DNA from: Scatophagus argus
Taxonomy: Eukaryota; Chordata; Actinopteri; Scatophagidae
Direction of reading: 5' to 3'
NCBI RefSeq assembly: GCF_020382885.2
Contig: NC_058515.1
Span: 6,741,223 to 6,805,222, forward strand
Length of the DNA stretch: 64,000 nucleotides
In this document: positions 1 to 16,327 of the stretch, piece after piece
Position numbering within the stretch: position 1 is the first letter of the stretch
Layout: every line of letters begins with the position of its first letter
Translations under genes and position numbers: made by a program
The notes under the pieces: model-generated
What the model saw: the letters and a program-made list of their open reading frames with translations, nothing else
Database searches by the model: none
What the model was told of the DNA's origin: nothing

Positions 1-206
1 AATGGTTAGTTTAACCTCTCAAGTGGTTCTATGTTAACAATTATCTAAAAATGTAGAACTGTAAGTTGTGTTCAAGCTTGCATGGTTTTGAAAATTGAAC
101 ACAAAATACAGCTTCACACACACACCTAGAATTTTCAGTTAGTGTTTAAAAGAAGAAGAAAGACATCGCAGCTTTGACCTAAATGTTGTTTTAATTTAAG
201 CTCTTG

Positions 207-330
207 TCAATACTTAGATGAGAAGATAGATGCCACTCACGTATCTGTACATGATAAAGCTAGAGCCAGGAGACAACTTATCATAGCATAAAGACCAGAA
301 AAAAGGGGGAACAACTAGCAAAATTCATCA
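207..330. repeat. Fragment of a teleost hairpin-type interspersed repeat
   Basis: The phrase around 217-240 (TTAGATGAGAAGATAGATGC) followed by 'agcataaagaccagaaaaaaggggga' words at about 285-310 matches, from memory, the common fish repeat whose ends read 'aatagttcaacattttgggaaa'. Only an internal part is present. A longer copy lies at about 46858-47320. Confidence 0.5.
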
Positions 331-641
331 GCATCTGTAAATTCCCCTTAGTTCTGTAATTATAAGATACTATAAACTGCTACACACAAAAATGAGAATT
401 TCAATTTAAGCCAACTGTCAAGTTGAGTTTATCCTCATATACTGCAGTGTCATCCAGTTTAAGTTAAAATGTGTTACTCTTTTGTGGTTCAGGGTTTAAG
501 ATTCTGGGAACACATTCTTTTCATCTGAGAAAGACATCCACAGGCATAACCACAGGCACAGATATACATTCAGCTTTTACGTATCCTAGTGTCTCATCAT
601 GGCTGACTCGTTGATGGGGAATGTCTGGACTGTGCCGCAGC

Positions 642-752
642 TCAAGCCTTCTCAGAGCTGCGCTGCCCTTTGTCTCCTCGCAGCATGATCAGTCGCAACC
701 TAGCTGCATTTTCATCAAAGTGGGTTTCCTGACACTCCGGTACTTTTCCTTC
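642..752 (-). CDS. Orphan terminal coding exon, unidentified protein (C-terminal 36 residues)
   Basis: On the - strand a plausible acceptor (…TCGTATAG, 760-753) is followed by 36 codons and a TGA at 644-642. The peptide starts EGKVPECQETHFDENAARLR and ends LIMLRGDKGQRSSEKA. It is rich in charged residues and looks like real protein rather than a translated intron. I do not recognise it. No partner exon could be found further right on the - strand, where its 5' exons should be, within adamtsl1 and its 3'UTR. It may be the last exon of a gene antisense to adamtsl1, a fragment of an old retrocopy, or chance. It lies in what is otherwise an intron of adamtsl1. Confidence 0.3.
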   Translation of the reverse strand, partial: EGKVPECQETHFDENAARLRLIMLRGDKGQRSSEKA

Positions 753-1371
753 CTATACGACAACAATTAGAGGTTCCAGGCAGTCTTTCAAAGAAGATTA
801 AGTGGGTGCACCCCATTCGCCTAATCTGGACAGACTGGATAAAAGGGTTTAAAAGTGCTGAAAAAATGCATTTTCTTTTATTTTTAATTCGAAACTTAGT
901 GGAAATTCCTGTCCCGAGGATTCAATTCAGAAATGATAAGAATCCCAGATTCTTGGCCATGAACCTCGTAGTGATGTCAGAAACAAAATTTAGAGTTGCT
1001 GAAGCAACAGCAGGTTAACAAGAGACTGACTAAAGATACTGACACATATTTCATGTTTTTTCTATGGAACAGTTCTCACCTACTGCACATTTAAGTATTT
1101 TAGTGAGTTGAGAAAACCAAGAATAATGCTTACATAACTGACTTCAGATCAGAACTATTAGTTTCTATCAGGCATTACAAAAAGATCTTTAGCTACACTT
1201 CATTATTTATGTGTGTGTGTACCTGTTGTTGAGGTTTATAAAGAACTGAAACTCTAAATAGAAAGATATAGTACAGATTTAAAAGACTTATCTCTTCTTT
1301 TGGTTTCTGCAGTATCCAAAATCAGAAAGACATGTATGAATAATACATATGTTTTTAATATGTATTTTCAG

Positions 1372-3539
1372 GTGGCAAAGGAAAGAACTGTGTCCAAGGT
1401 AGTGGTATGGTAATAAATGGCCGTATATGCTCTGAGAGGAGTAACAACAGCCAGTCAGCTGAGTTTTGCCATGGACAAGCCTGCCCCCTCAGGTACCTTG
1501 TTATTACTACATGTTAGTCCATTTGGATACTTTGAATATTTGGTTTGATAACACCAGATCCTACCCTTCCCTCCTTTAATTGCATTTCAAATTTTTCCCC
1601 TTATGTTGATTACTTTTGGACCTCCACCCCCCACCCCCTCCGAGCTTATGAACTTTACACGATTTGTCTATGGATGCATTAGGTGGCAAGTTGATCCGTG
1701 GTCACCGTGCTCTGCCAGTTGTGGAGGTGGATCCCAGACCAGGAGTGTCCGCTGCATGAAAGGCCCTGAGAGCAGATCAAGAGAGTTGGGGAGCCAGCAC
1801 TGCGTTGGTTTAGGGAGGAGGCCCTCTCAATCTAGGCTATGCAACCAGCTGCCCTGTGCAAGATGGGCCACTACCCCCTGGGGACCGGTGAGCCTGCTTA
1901 CATTAACCACGGGGTGTACCTGGACTGTATCAAGGCTTTTTACCTGTGCAAAATGAAATGGCAGTTGGAAAATGTGTGTTAACCAATTCTTGGTCAGTTA
2001 ATTTGAGGGAAGGTTTTTGTTTTTTGCTTGCTTTTTTTTTTTTTCATTTTGTTTTCCAAGTTATTTAAGGGGAAAGGAGACAAATAGGTTAGGAAGTCAC
2101 CTTTTTTGTCTGTGTTAACCTTTTCACATCAAGTGTATCATGAGAATTTACCACCCATAGATGAGATTTAAAAGCTGAACTTGCTGGTAATTTTGATAAC
2201 ATCTGCTCTTTTAGTGTCATGGTCAATGTGTGGGTCCTAGTTCGGCCACACAGCACCGTCATGTTTACTGCCAAGACACAAATGCCACCAAAGTCTCCCA
2301 CAGGATGTGCAGTGGACTCCAGAGGTAAATATGTATTATATGGATCATAACATGTGTACTGTAAATAAACAGTTTGTTATATAATTATTGATATACAACA
2401 AAACGTATAGTGTTACCTTGCATTTTAGTAAATCCTGAGTGTTTCTGACACCCTAAAGATTATTTTTTTCAGCAGGAAATGGTCATTAGCCATAATCAGA
2501 TCCGCAGTTATGTGTCGCAGTTATGTGGCTTGTGTAGTAACAATTCATTCACACCTAAACACTTTTCTTTATCTGTGTTTGTATTTGTAGACCCAGCTCC
2601 CTGAAGAATTGCTCCACAGAGGCCTGTGCCCTTCAGTGGCGTGTAGGGCCGTGGACACAGTGCACTGCCACCTGTGGTCGGCATGGCTTCCAATCACGGC
2701 ACGTGACCTGTGTGCATCGTAGAACTGGAAAGGTCACACGCGAACATCACTGCATGTGGAGGCCTCGCCCTCCCAGCTGGCAGCGATGCAATATTTTGTC
2801 CTGTGGAAGAGGTGAGTAAAAGATTCACTGTTGGCAAAATGGAGACAAATGGTGTCTTGATTGAAGATGATCCTTGATTTATTATATGTTCTATAGCGTA
2901 TTTAATATAATATAATTGCATGTGTTGATAGTGCTATATATGTAAAGTTTCTCTTTAAAGCATATTAAAGGCATATTGTAGAAGTGAAAATAAGTTTAGT
3001 ACAGTAGTAATTTGTTGCTGTCAGTCCCAGCCTCTGTCATAAACACATCAGTAGCATATCTCTGAGGGCTTGCCCTAGATAAACTAACTGAAACTAACTG
3101 AAAGTTCAGTTGCAGTTAGAAACTGAAAGCTATTTGGTATGTTTCTCTATGTTTCAGTACAAATTATGTTTCTCTGTGGTGAAACCTTTTAATAGCACAG
3201 GGAGGGACAGTCCCTATAAAAACTGTTTACACTGTATTTCTGGAAGGATCTATCTATGCTATAAAAAGCATGCATGAAATTCCCCTAACCTCTACTGTAT
3301 TAAGGTAGCAGACATTTCAGAAGTTGGTAATTCTTTATGCTTAACATAAAACTGCCTGGCTAGGGTTTCTTTGGGAGAAAGGAATAGGAGTGAACATTTG
3401 TACTAAATCATAATCTCTGTGTATTTCAGCAGGGGAGTGTCGAGACAGCACGAGATACTGTGAGAAGGTCCGACAGCTGGAGCTTTGTCCTTTGCCCCAG
3501 TTCAAGAGCCGCTGCTGTCATTCCTGTCGAGACACCTGA
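1372..3539 (+). CDS. adamtsl1: ADAMTS-like protein 1, C-terminal exons (TSP1 repeats and PLAC domain), 5' partial
   Basis: Secreted extracellular-matrix glycoprotein related to ADAMTS proteases but lacking a catalytic domain. Five exons are inferred: 1372-1492, 1683-1887, 2215-2324, 2591-2811 and 3433-3539 (TGA at 3537-3539); all junctions keep frame. They encode the end of one cysteine-rich repeat, then thrombospondin type-1 repeats with the WxxWSxCSxxCGGG pattern (WQVDPWSPCSASCGGG; WRVGPWTQCTATCG), and a final PLAC domain with six cysteines (ECRDSTRYCEKV … FKSRCCHSCRDT). The PLAC sequence is much closer to what I remember of human ADAMTSL1 (ECRDTTRYCEKV…) than of ADAMTSL3 (DCTDTTHYC…), hence the symbol. 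The N-terminal domains lie left of the window. The last exon has a NAGNAG tandem acceptor. The family is high confidence; the choice of ADAMTSL1 over ADAMTSL3 rests on memory. Confidence 0.82.
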
Positions 3540-4801
3540 GGCCAGGATGTAAGACGAGGGCCGTGGACAGACTGGATAGGACAGACTTGAAACCGCCGTG
3601 CTCCATCCTCAACACCCACAATTGTCTTCAATGCTCAGTCTTGGATGGGTATACCTGAGTGTGGAGTGATATTTGGATGGTCACACCTGAACTGGCTGTG
3701 TTCTACTCTAATTTGAACATTTTGAGAGGAGTGACATGTCTGTTAATGAAGGCTTCAGTTCCTTTTAAAATCTGAAATTCATGCTGAGAGCTTTCCTAAA
3801 TTACGCAAAAGAAACTTGTGATCAGGGGAATTTGGAGTTTTCCCTAAAGAAACAGAACAAGTGTTGTGCTACGGTGTTTCATTGTATCGCCATCACTTCA
3901 TGTCCAAAATAGGGTGAATATTGTCATGCACAAAGAAAAAATTACGGTAATATAAAGTACACCTTAAAATTGATTCACTTCATACCCAGGAATTCTGGGT
4001 TGACCCCAAGGCTTTTGATAACCACTGGATAATTGTTTGTTTGCCTTTATTGTAGTCCAAAACAGTGTAGATAACAAGTTTTTATGATAAACTCCCTTTG
4101 TTAATGAATTCTGGGGAAACTCTTGTTTAAAATACAGTGTTATGTTGTATAATGAAAAGTGAATAAATGAAAAGTCATTAAGGTGAATAAAAGCCTTATT
4201 TTTGATAAACGGTGTACATTTGGCTTCAGCCACATGGGAAATAGATCATGGTCTATGCTGTCATTTAAATTGGATCATTTGAAGAGTAAATTGAAAGACA
4301 TTTTAAGTGCCTTTTTGGCTGAAAAAAGTAGGACATGATAAAGATTTATCTTGCATGGGTTGCACTATGGAGGTTCAGACTGAATTAAGTCAATTAAAAA
4401 TAAACAAACAAACATAAAAAAAAATGCCTATTTTTGCACTCAACTCATCCGAGTCCTTGTTAAGAACATGACTTGTCGAGTTTTTTTTGTTCTATTGTTC
4501 ATATAGATTGTTTCTTTTTTGTTGTTTGTTGTATTTGCTTTGTCTTGAAAAGATATTTGTGAAGATGTCCCGTTAACCACTTTGTGACATTACACAGCAC
4601 AACGCAACGTGAGATGATCATAGTAGTTCCTTGTGAGCTAATAATAGCTCAGTTTGTCCAGTCCTACTAAATGCTTTGCTTTAGTGTGACATTTCAGGAA
4701 AACGATACAGTAACATTTGAACGTTCCTATAACATTTGGCAGTTCTCACAAACCTTTCTAGTATTTCTTCTTCCATGGATGGATTTCAATGTTAGTTGTA
4801 A

Positions 4802-4834
4802 ATATTTACATATTTAGTTAAAATATGTAAATAT
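4802..4834 (+). repeat. Perfect 14-bp inverted repeat (hairpin) in the adamtsl1 3'UTR
   Basis: Arms ATATTTACATATTT (4802-4815) and AAATATGTAAATAT (4821-4834) are exact reverse complements around a 5-nt loop AGTTA. It is AT-rich, so a moderately stable RNA stem. Confidence 0.8.
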
Positions 4835-5285
4835 GACCTTGGTGTTATATTTGGATGTTGGTGAAACAGTAGGGAACTTTTTAAAGTTCATTATTAATGA
4901 ACCATACATTACTGTGCCAGATAAACACAAGCACTTTTGACATTATTTCCTGCGTTCCACAGTTCTTGATCATCAAGTGCAACAGATACCTTAACAGGAG
5001 ACTACTTGGCCTTTCAGTGGGGTGTGATTATTTGATTTTGTGAGAAGAAAACATAATTAACGTATTACTTTTGCTCTTAAGTTATGTAGATATTTGTTTT
5101 GTCCTTTTACCTATTTATTTTCATGTGTGTTCTTGTGCATAGTTTTGTAAATAATTACATTGGTGGGTTTTAGGATTTAGTATTCGTTTCCCCATAGTGT
5201 TTTTTGGTATTTGATGTGCATGCAATGGGGACCCATTGTTGGTGACTTAATGTTTTGGTGTCTGCTCATGCCTGGTTAATCTTTA

Positions 5286-5291
5286 AATAAA
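5286..5291 (+). terminator. Polyadenylation signal AATAAA of adamtsl1
   Basis: Canonical hexamer, followed within about 30-40 nt by a GT-rich stretch (TTTGTTGTGATTTTCC), as expected for a cleavage site. Confidence 0.55.
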
Positions 5292-5721
5292 ACCAAATAC
5301 ATTCCTTTTATAATCTGTTTGTTGTGATTTTCCATTTTGTTTTTGGATAACAATCTGACTACAATAGCTAATCAGAGTGCTCAAATTTGTTAGAACATTA
5401 AAGTGTAAAGTGAAACCACTGCAGTTTCTGTCAAACCTTTACACTTAAACTGTTCCTTTCTATTTAAACACGTATACACTTGAACAAAATATGTAAGAGC
5501 ATATTGCATAGTCCTCCAATGGGAAATTCTACCATGTATCAGAAGAGCAAGACATTCAGGACTGCTCTGTCATTATGACTTTACTCTGTTTCACCCACTT
5601 TTATCAAAGGAGAAAGCACTTCCCTTTTCTGTGGATTTTCTTCCATTTCAGTCACAGAGGAAACTATAAGAGGAAATTCACTTGACATCAAGACACAACA
5701 ATCAAAAGTAGAACCAACAGC

Positions 5722-8700
5722 ATGGTGGAAGAGGATGGTTGCAATTCTTGTTTGACATCAATCAGGGTGCTGCGAGTTTCCCTCGTGGATGAACTAGAAG
5801 GACGAACTGACTCTCTGCTGGAAATCTTAGTAAATGGGGAGGTGTTCAATCGTGATGACCGTGAGGAAGTATTGTGCCAGTTGGGTCCCCGGGCAAGAGT
5901 AAGAAAAATGCTGGATATCCTGGAGTATAAAGGCGAGGACGCAGCAAAGATTTTTCTCTCCATTATCAGTCGTAATCATCATGAAATACAGCACTCCAAA
6001 GTACGGAACACAGATCAGTCTCAGTCTACAGGTATGCAATTCAAAGCAGATTTATGTAATTGGTACATTTCTGATCAAGTTTAGAATGACAATGATGCTT
6101 GAATTAAACACTTGAAATAACACTGTACAGTTCATATAAACAGCACATGGAGTTTCATGAAGTGAACAAATTATGTTGTTTTTATTATCTTCAGTTGTGG
6201 TAAAGAAGGAAGTGACACAAAGGATGAAGCAAAAATATTAATTAATCTTAACTTCATTTGCAGAGTATAACAAAGTCAAACAAAAGCATAAGGATGTCCT
6301 CAGGCACCGGAGTGAGAGCATGCTCTTTTACAACACTCGACACGGTGAGAAAATCCTTTTTTCTGAACATTATGTCAATCTCTTGTTAGTTGACGGACAC
6401 CAGGGCTTGGAGATAAAAAGGCATGAGATTCTGGCATTTGGACAAAACCGACTGTCTTTGCAGCAAAAATCAGGAGTGCAAAGGAAAATTGCACCAGCCA
6501 AACTCTTTTCAAGCTCAAATGTAAATCGTCCAGTCAAGAAAGTTCTGGTCACAGGGGTGGCTGGCATTGGAAAAACCATCCTGGTGCAGAAGATACTGTT
6601 TGATTTTGGAAGAAATGTGGACGATCTTCCATTTGATTTCATCATCCACATGACCTTCAGAGACCTGAATCTGATCGACAAACCTACAAACTTCCGGGAA
6701 ATGGTTTTGCGTAAAAACCGGCACCTAGCTAAGGAACTGGATAACATTTTCACAAATGAAAACAAACTGCTGATCGTATTGGATGGCTTTGATGAGTTCA
6801 GACACTACAGGAACTGTGACATAGATGTATTTGTGACAGAACCAGATGAAGATGGAGAGGTTGTTGAGATCTTTGGGAGTCTTATGCAAGGTGAACTCCT
6901 TCCCAATGCTTCTGTCCTGCTCACAAGTCGACCTGTGGCTATCAGTCACATCCCTGTGGGCTGCATCGACCGCTTTGTGCTCAATGCGGGCTTCTCGTTG
7001 GCTGAAGTTCAAGACTTTTTCTTAGGTCACTTCCAAGACCGTGCCCTTGCTGACCGCATGTTTTCTGTGGTTTCAGAGAATGAACTAATGCTGACACTCT
7101 GCTACATACCTGCATTTTGCTACATTGTGTGCTGCATCCTCAAAGAAAGCAAAGACCTTTGTGGAAAGAGCCCAAAGACCATGACGGATATTTATGTACA
7201 GTATCTGGTGGCTTTACTTCGCTCTCACACGCAAGCAAGAGCCAAAACATTTCTTGAAGAGCAAAAAGCAGGAGCCACCCAGCAGCTGTCTGATATTGTG
7301 CTAAAGCTAGGTCGACTTGCCTTCCAAAAACTAATGGAACATCAAACACTATTCTACAGTAGCGACCCAGATATTGCTGCATTAGAAGGATGCAGCCTTG
7401 TTAGTACCTTCCTTGACAAGACAGTGGCACAAGAGGCTGGCTGTACCGAAGAGGTTTACTCATTTACACACCTTACTGTTCAAGAGTTCTTTGCAGCACT
7501 TTATTGTGCAGTGACAGATTATCCTTTACCTGAAACACTTCAGCACACTGCATTTCCTGGAGAGGGGGCCACCTATGGACATTTGGACCTTTTCAACCGT
7601 TTCCTGTCTGGAGTCCTCTCTGAACGCAATGCTAATCTTCTGTCAAGGCAGGTAGGACTGTGTTGCCCCAAGGAAAAAGTGGAAACCTATCGTCAGAGGA
7701 TCATCATAGAACTTAGAATGCTCTGTGAAAATGGCGCCCCTATCTTAAACCATTTACATTGCCTGTTTGAGCAACAGGACTCTTCTTTGGTCCTTGCTGT
7801 ACAACCGAACAAACTTACAATTAATGTTAGTGATCAAACGCTCTCCCAGATGGATTACAATACCATGAAGTACTTCTTAAACCTTACAAAGGGCAAAATA
7901 TCAGAACTGGATCTGACAGGGACGGGAGTAAGCTACGAAGCACTTAGAGATATTCAGCCTCTGCTGCTCAGATGTGAGAGTCTTTGGTGAGTCCCAGGTC
8001 AAAAATTAATCTCATTCTCATCCATCTAGCACATGGAGATTTTATATCTTTGCTTTATATCCTTGCTTGTTCATAGCCATATATACCTACTTTTGTATAA
8101 AAACTAAACCAAATTAACAACCATTTTTCTCATTTGAGTTCTGTTAGTATCAGGATCATTATGATCTGGACACTGTATCACAAGTGGGGTTTAGTTAATT
8201 TTGTTGTCCTGTATTAACTCTACTTCTTTAAGCAGGACTATGATGTTTTGATATTACAGGAACTTTCCATGAACACCAAAAAAAGTGTAATGCTGGCAAA
8301 TTATTTCCTGTTCTAAATCAAAAATGAGGTGGATGGTAGTGTTACTTCACTCAAATGTGAAGTGACAGCGCCACTGGACTGGAGCATACGTAATGGGGTT
8401 TATGCACTAACTCTACTCTTTCATTTCTAAGGCTTGGAGAAAACAGTCTCGATATGGACGCAGTTCAGGTCATTGCCGATGTACTGCAAGCCTCAGAAAG
8501 TATAATCTACCTAGGGTAAAATCTCAATTAATCAGTATCAAAAGGATTACATGCACTAAACATCATTCTTTATTTGAGTGGAAAAAATCTCACACAGAAT
8601 CACTTTACTAATTTTCTGTTTACCATTTTAGACTTGGATGGTCAAACATTGGTGATAATGAAGTGGTGGCTCTTTCTAGTGCCATACGGATGAAACGAAA

Positions 8701-9699
8701 GCTTCAAGAATTGTGGTAAGAAACTTATAACAATATGCAACAAAATATGAGGAAGTGAAAGTCTTTCTAGTCACAGAATCCGTCTGAGTAATAGATCATT
8801 AAAAAGCCGACAGGGATGAAATGATGTAGAAAATACTGCAAAAGAAACCTTTATCATCAGTTCAGTAAAATTGTTCATTTTGTCTACTGCCCTAGCATTG
8901 TCGCTTCACAGTAAGAAGGCTCAGGGTTTATACACACACATACACACACCACACACACACATATATATCTCTATCTATCTATCCATCTATGTATGTATCT
9001 ATGTAGATAGATATATATAAAATGAGAAAATAGACTAAAATCTATTAATTGTGCACCAAGTACAGCCTAGTGATAGCGCTACCCCTTTTCTATCAAGAGT
9101 GTATTATTATTATATTTTCAGATATATAGGTTTACAGATTTATTTACATGTAAAATAATTAAAACATTACTCAAGACATGTTACAGCAGGCTACTGTTAC
9201 CTGTGTGATTTCACAGGATGGAGGGAAACCGAGTGAGCTACAGAGGTCTGATGTCACTCAGTGATTTGACCCCAAACCCTCTGAAAAAAGTTGTGTGAGT
9301 GAATTAGTATTTTTGGCGAATATTTCCAACCCATATTTTAGGGATTTAAGTTTTCTGAATACTTTACAAATTCTGCTGATTCTCTCATCATACAGAGCAA
9401 TATGGAATGACCTGACCGACGTTGAGTCAGTGTGCACTGAAGAAAGCGTAATTGTGAATTTCACAGATGATGTTGCATGGGAAGAGTGGGGGTCATGGGT
9501 CTTCAAAAGGTGTGCAGGCAGCAGCAATGACAAGTTGGTGATGATACTCCACAAAGTGTGCAAAATATCGGTCCACTGCTTAGAAGCCCAGTGGGCAAAA
9601 AGCCTCTACAGCAAACTATTTCAACTTGTTGAACAGAGGATTGAGCGCTGCACCGAGGACGACATGTGCAAGAAGCTCAAAAAGTTTTTGAACCATTAA
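5722..9699 (+). CDS. NLR immune receptor: CARD-NACHT-LRR with unusual C-terminal domain
   Basis: Predicted cytosolic pattern-recognition receptor of 860 residues. Exons: 5722-6031, 6264-7986, 8432-8515, 8632-8715, 9217-9294, 9396-9699; all splice phases agree. Residues about 12-95 form a CARD-like helical domain (…VDELEGRTDSLLEILVNGEV…). Residues about 105-200 are a linker. The NACHT ATPase has Walker A GVAGIGKT (201-208) and Walker B LLIVLDGFDEF (272-282), and the winged-helix signature FTHLTVQEFFAAL falls near 507-519. Leucine-rich repeats start at the end of the big exon and continue in two 84-nt exons and one 78-nt exon, the usual LRR-exon size. The last exon encodes about 100 residues rich in Trp, Cys and Lys with no repeat pattern that I recognise. 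The start ATG follows an in-frame TGA, and an acceptor at about 5649 suggests a 5'UTR exon further left. CARD plus NACHT suggests caspase or RIPK recruitment. It is not NOD1, as there are too few LRRs. Exact orthology is unknown. Confidence 0.85.
7987..8431 (+). other. NLR intron 2
   Basis: 445-bp intron between the NACHT exon and the first separate LRR exon (GTGAGT donor, CTAAG acceptor). Nothing else recognised. Confidence 0.7.
8716..9216 (+). other. NLR intron 4 with microsatellite
   Basis: About 500 bp, bounded by GTAAGA and TTTCACAG. It contains the compound CA/TA/TCTA microsatellite near 8930-9022 and no coding signal. Confidence 0.7.
8930..9022. repeat. Compound microsatellite (CA)n-(TA)n-(TCTA)n
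   Basis: Runs of CA, then TATATA, then TCTA/GTAT/TAGA tetranucleotides, inside an NLR intron. Confidence 0.85.
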
Positions 9700-9752
9700 C
9701 AGATAGAGACCTACAGTAATCTGAAATTAAGGACAAGGCTGATACAAAACGT

Positions 9753-9756
9753 AAAA
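9753..9756 (-). terminator. RNA polymerase III terminator of the tRNA-Ile gene
   Basis: TTTT on the - strand, ten bases past the tRNA 3' end, is the minimal pol III stop signal. Confidence 0.75.
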
Positions 9757-9765
9757 GTGTACTCT

Positions 9766-9839
9766 TGGCCCGTACGGGGATCGAACCCGCGACCTTGGCG
9801 TTATTAGCACCACGCTCTAACCAACTGAGCTAACCGGCC
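9766..9839 (-). tRNA. tRNA-Ile (anticodon AAT)
   Basis: Read on the - strand, 74 nt fold as a full cloverleaf: acceptor GGCCGGT/ACGGGCC (one G-G mismatch, which I recall also from the human gene), D arm GCTC…GAGC with A box TAGCTCAGTTGGTTAGA, anticodon stem TGGTG/CGCCA around loop CTAATAA (AAT), and T arm GCGGG TTCGATC CCCGT with B box GGTTCGATCCC. The discriminator is A and no CCA is encoded. It is intron-less. As remembered, it is identical or nearly so to vertebrate tRNA-Ile-AAT. A TTTT pol III terminator lies 10 nt downstream. Confidence 0.97.
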
Positions 9840-10067
9840 ATGAAAACTATTTGGATAGTAAGTCATAGTTCTCTTTCTTTACATGTGGTATAAGATAAAA
9901 GATTATAAAAGGAAAAACGCCTCAAAATATGTGATCTAATGTGACAGAATGCTGAACAAAATGCTAAATAAACTACATAAAACTCGGACGTGATGTTTTT
10001 CTCGACCAAATAAAAGCACACACACCCTGTCACATGCATGTTAAACTATTTAACTATGTTAAAAACT

Positions 10068-10250
10068 TATCAGAATCAGAATCAGAAATACTTCATAAAT
10101 CCCTGGGGGACATTGGGTAGATCACTATCTAATTTAGATCACTTGCACTTTTAGACTATTTCTAATAACGTGCATTTATGGATGTAATTTATTATCTTGA
10201 TGTGTTATGTAATAATTGTAAGTTTGAATGCCAGTGCATTGACACTTTAT
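10068..10250. repeat. Degenerate teleost interspersed repeat ('cagaatcagaatac…' family)
   Basis: TATCAGAATCAGAATCAGAA, then 'atacttcataaatccctgggggacattg', resembles a very common percomorph repeat that reads 'actttattaatccctggggg'. Its 3' part is decayed. It lies between the tRNA and larp7; nothing else is seen in this intergenic stretch. Confidence 0.45.
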
Positions 10251-10325
10251 GAAGAGCATCAAATGTCGTTTTTACATATGTAAAGTGATTCATAAATATA
10301 TACATTTTGCACATTTGATAATAAA

Positions 10326-10522
10326 ATGTTGAAACTTTTATGGATATCGTGTGTTTTATTTTGGAGTAAGTCCCGGAAATTACAAAATGCCTGCTTCCAC
10401 ATGACGAATTTATTCTGCGACATCTCCCTGAACGAGCTAAAGGGAGCTAATAAGCCACTGTTATTTGCTATTTTTTGTGCATGCACAGCGTCAACCTGGA
10501 CTATTTCTTCATCTAAAATTGG
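10326..10522 (+). other. Candidate 5' noncoding exon of larp7
   Basis: A strong donor (ATTGG|GTGAGT) ends at 10522, and an acceptor (CCCTCAG) lies one base before the larp7 ATG, implying a leader exon upstream. The exact 5' end is unknown. The open frame over it would join larp7 in frame but encodes a hydrophobic Cys-rich peptide unlike known LARP7 N-termini, so it is treated as untranslated. Confidence 0.35.
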
Positions 10523-11031
10523 GTGAGTGTTCAAAAAAATATATGTCAGTTCAACATTAAGTGAAAATTTGAGGAATTTTGAAATGCTGTGGGCATAACT
10601 GCTGCATTTTTAAAATGTACCAGTTGCCCGCGAATTGAAATACTAACTTCAGCAACCGTTTGCTAACGATAGTGTTAGCTAACACATTATTGGCTAGCTT
10701 AGCATACACTGAAACTTAAAATAACAGTCGCTGCTTGTGAGGCTAACGATGTATTATAATTTCGCGTCAATGTTATTAATTTAATGATAGTATTCAAGGG
10801 GCGTTGACTCGTGCATTCTGTATAGTCTGACGGTGACGGTTCTTTCATAGAGCAAATAACTGAATTTGTAAACTAACTAAGCTTGTGTAAACTGTAATCC
10901 AGTAATGCTACTATACATAGTGTATTAATATGGTCTTTATATGAAAATATAGACCAACAGAAACAGTTAAGCTTGTTTAGTGGGTATTTTATAAGTGTAC
11001 TACTGACCTGCGTTGTAGTCTCACCCTCAGG

Positions 11032-16327
<5,296 letters not shown>

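Larger units (their letters stand above)
1..1371 (+). other. Intron of adamtsl1 (5' end outside window)
   Basis: Everything before the first recognised adamtsl1 exon should be intron. It contains the repeat fragment at about 207-330 and the orphan minus-strand coding stretch at 642-752. I see no further thrombospondin-repeat exon here, although the half-repeat at 1372 requires one upstream, presumably left of the window. Confidence 0.6.
3540..5310 (+). other. adamtsl1 3' untranslated region
   Basis: About 1.75 kb without coding content follows the stop codon. AATAAA signals occur at 4162-4167, 4182-4187 and, most convincingly, 5286-5291, after which the sequence becomes ordinary intergenic DNA. 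Alternative polyadenylation is possible. The UTR contains a perfect hairpin at 4802-4834. The minus-strand ORF at 3964-4233 has no support. Confidence 0.5.

Noticed and set aside
2089..2921. Minus-strand open frames of 60-75 residues
   Set aside because: Antisense shadows of adamtsl1 exons and adjacent intron.
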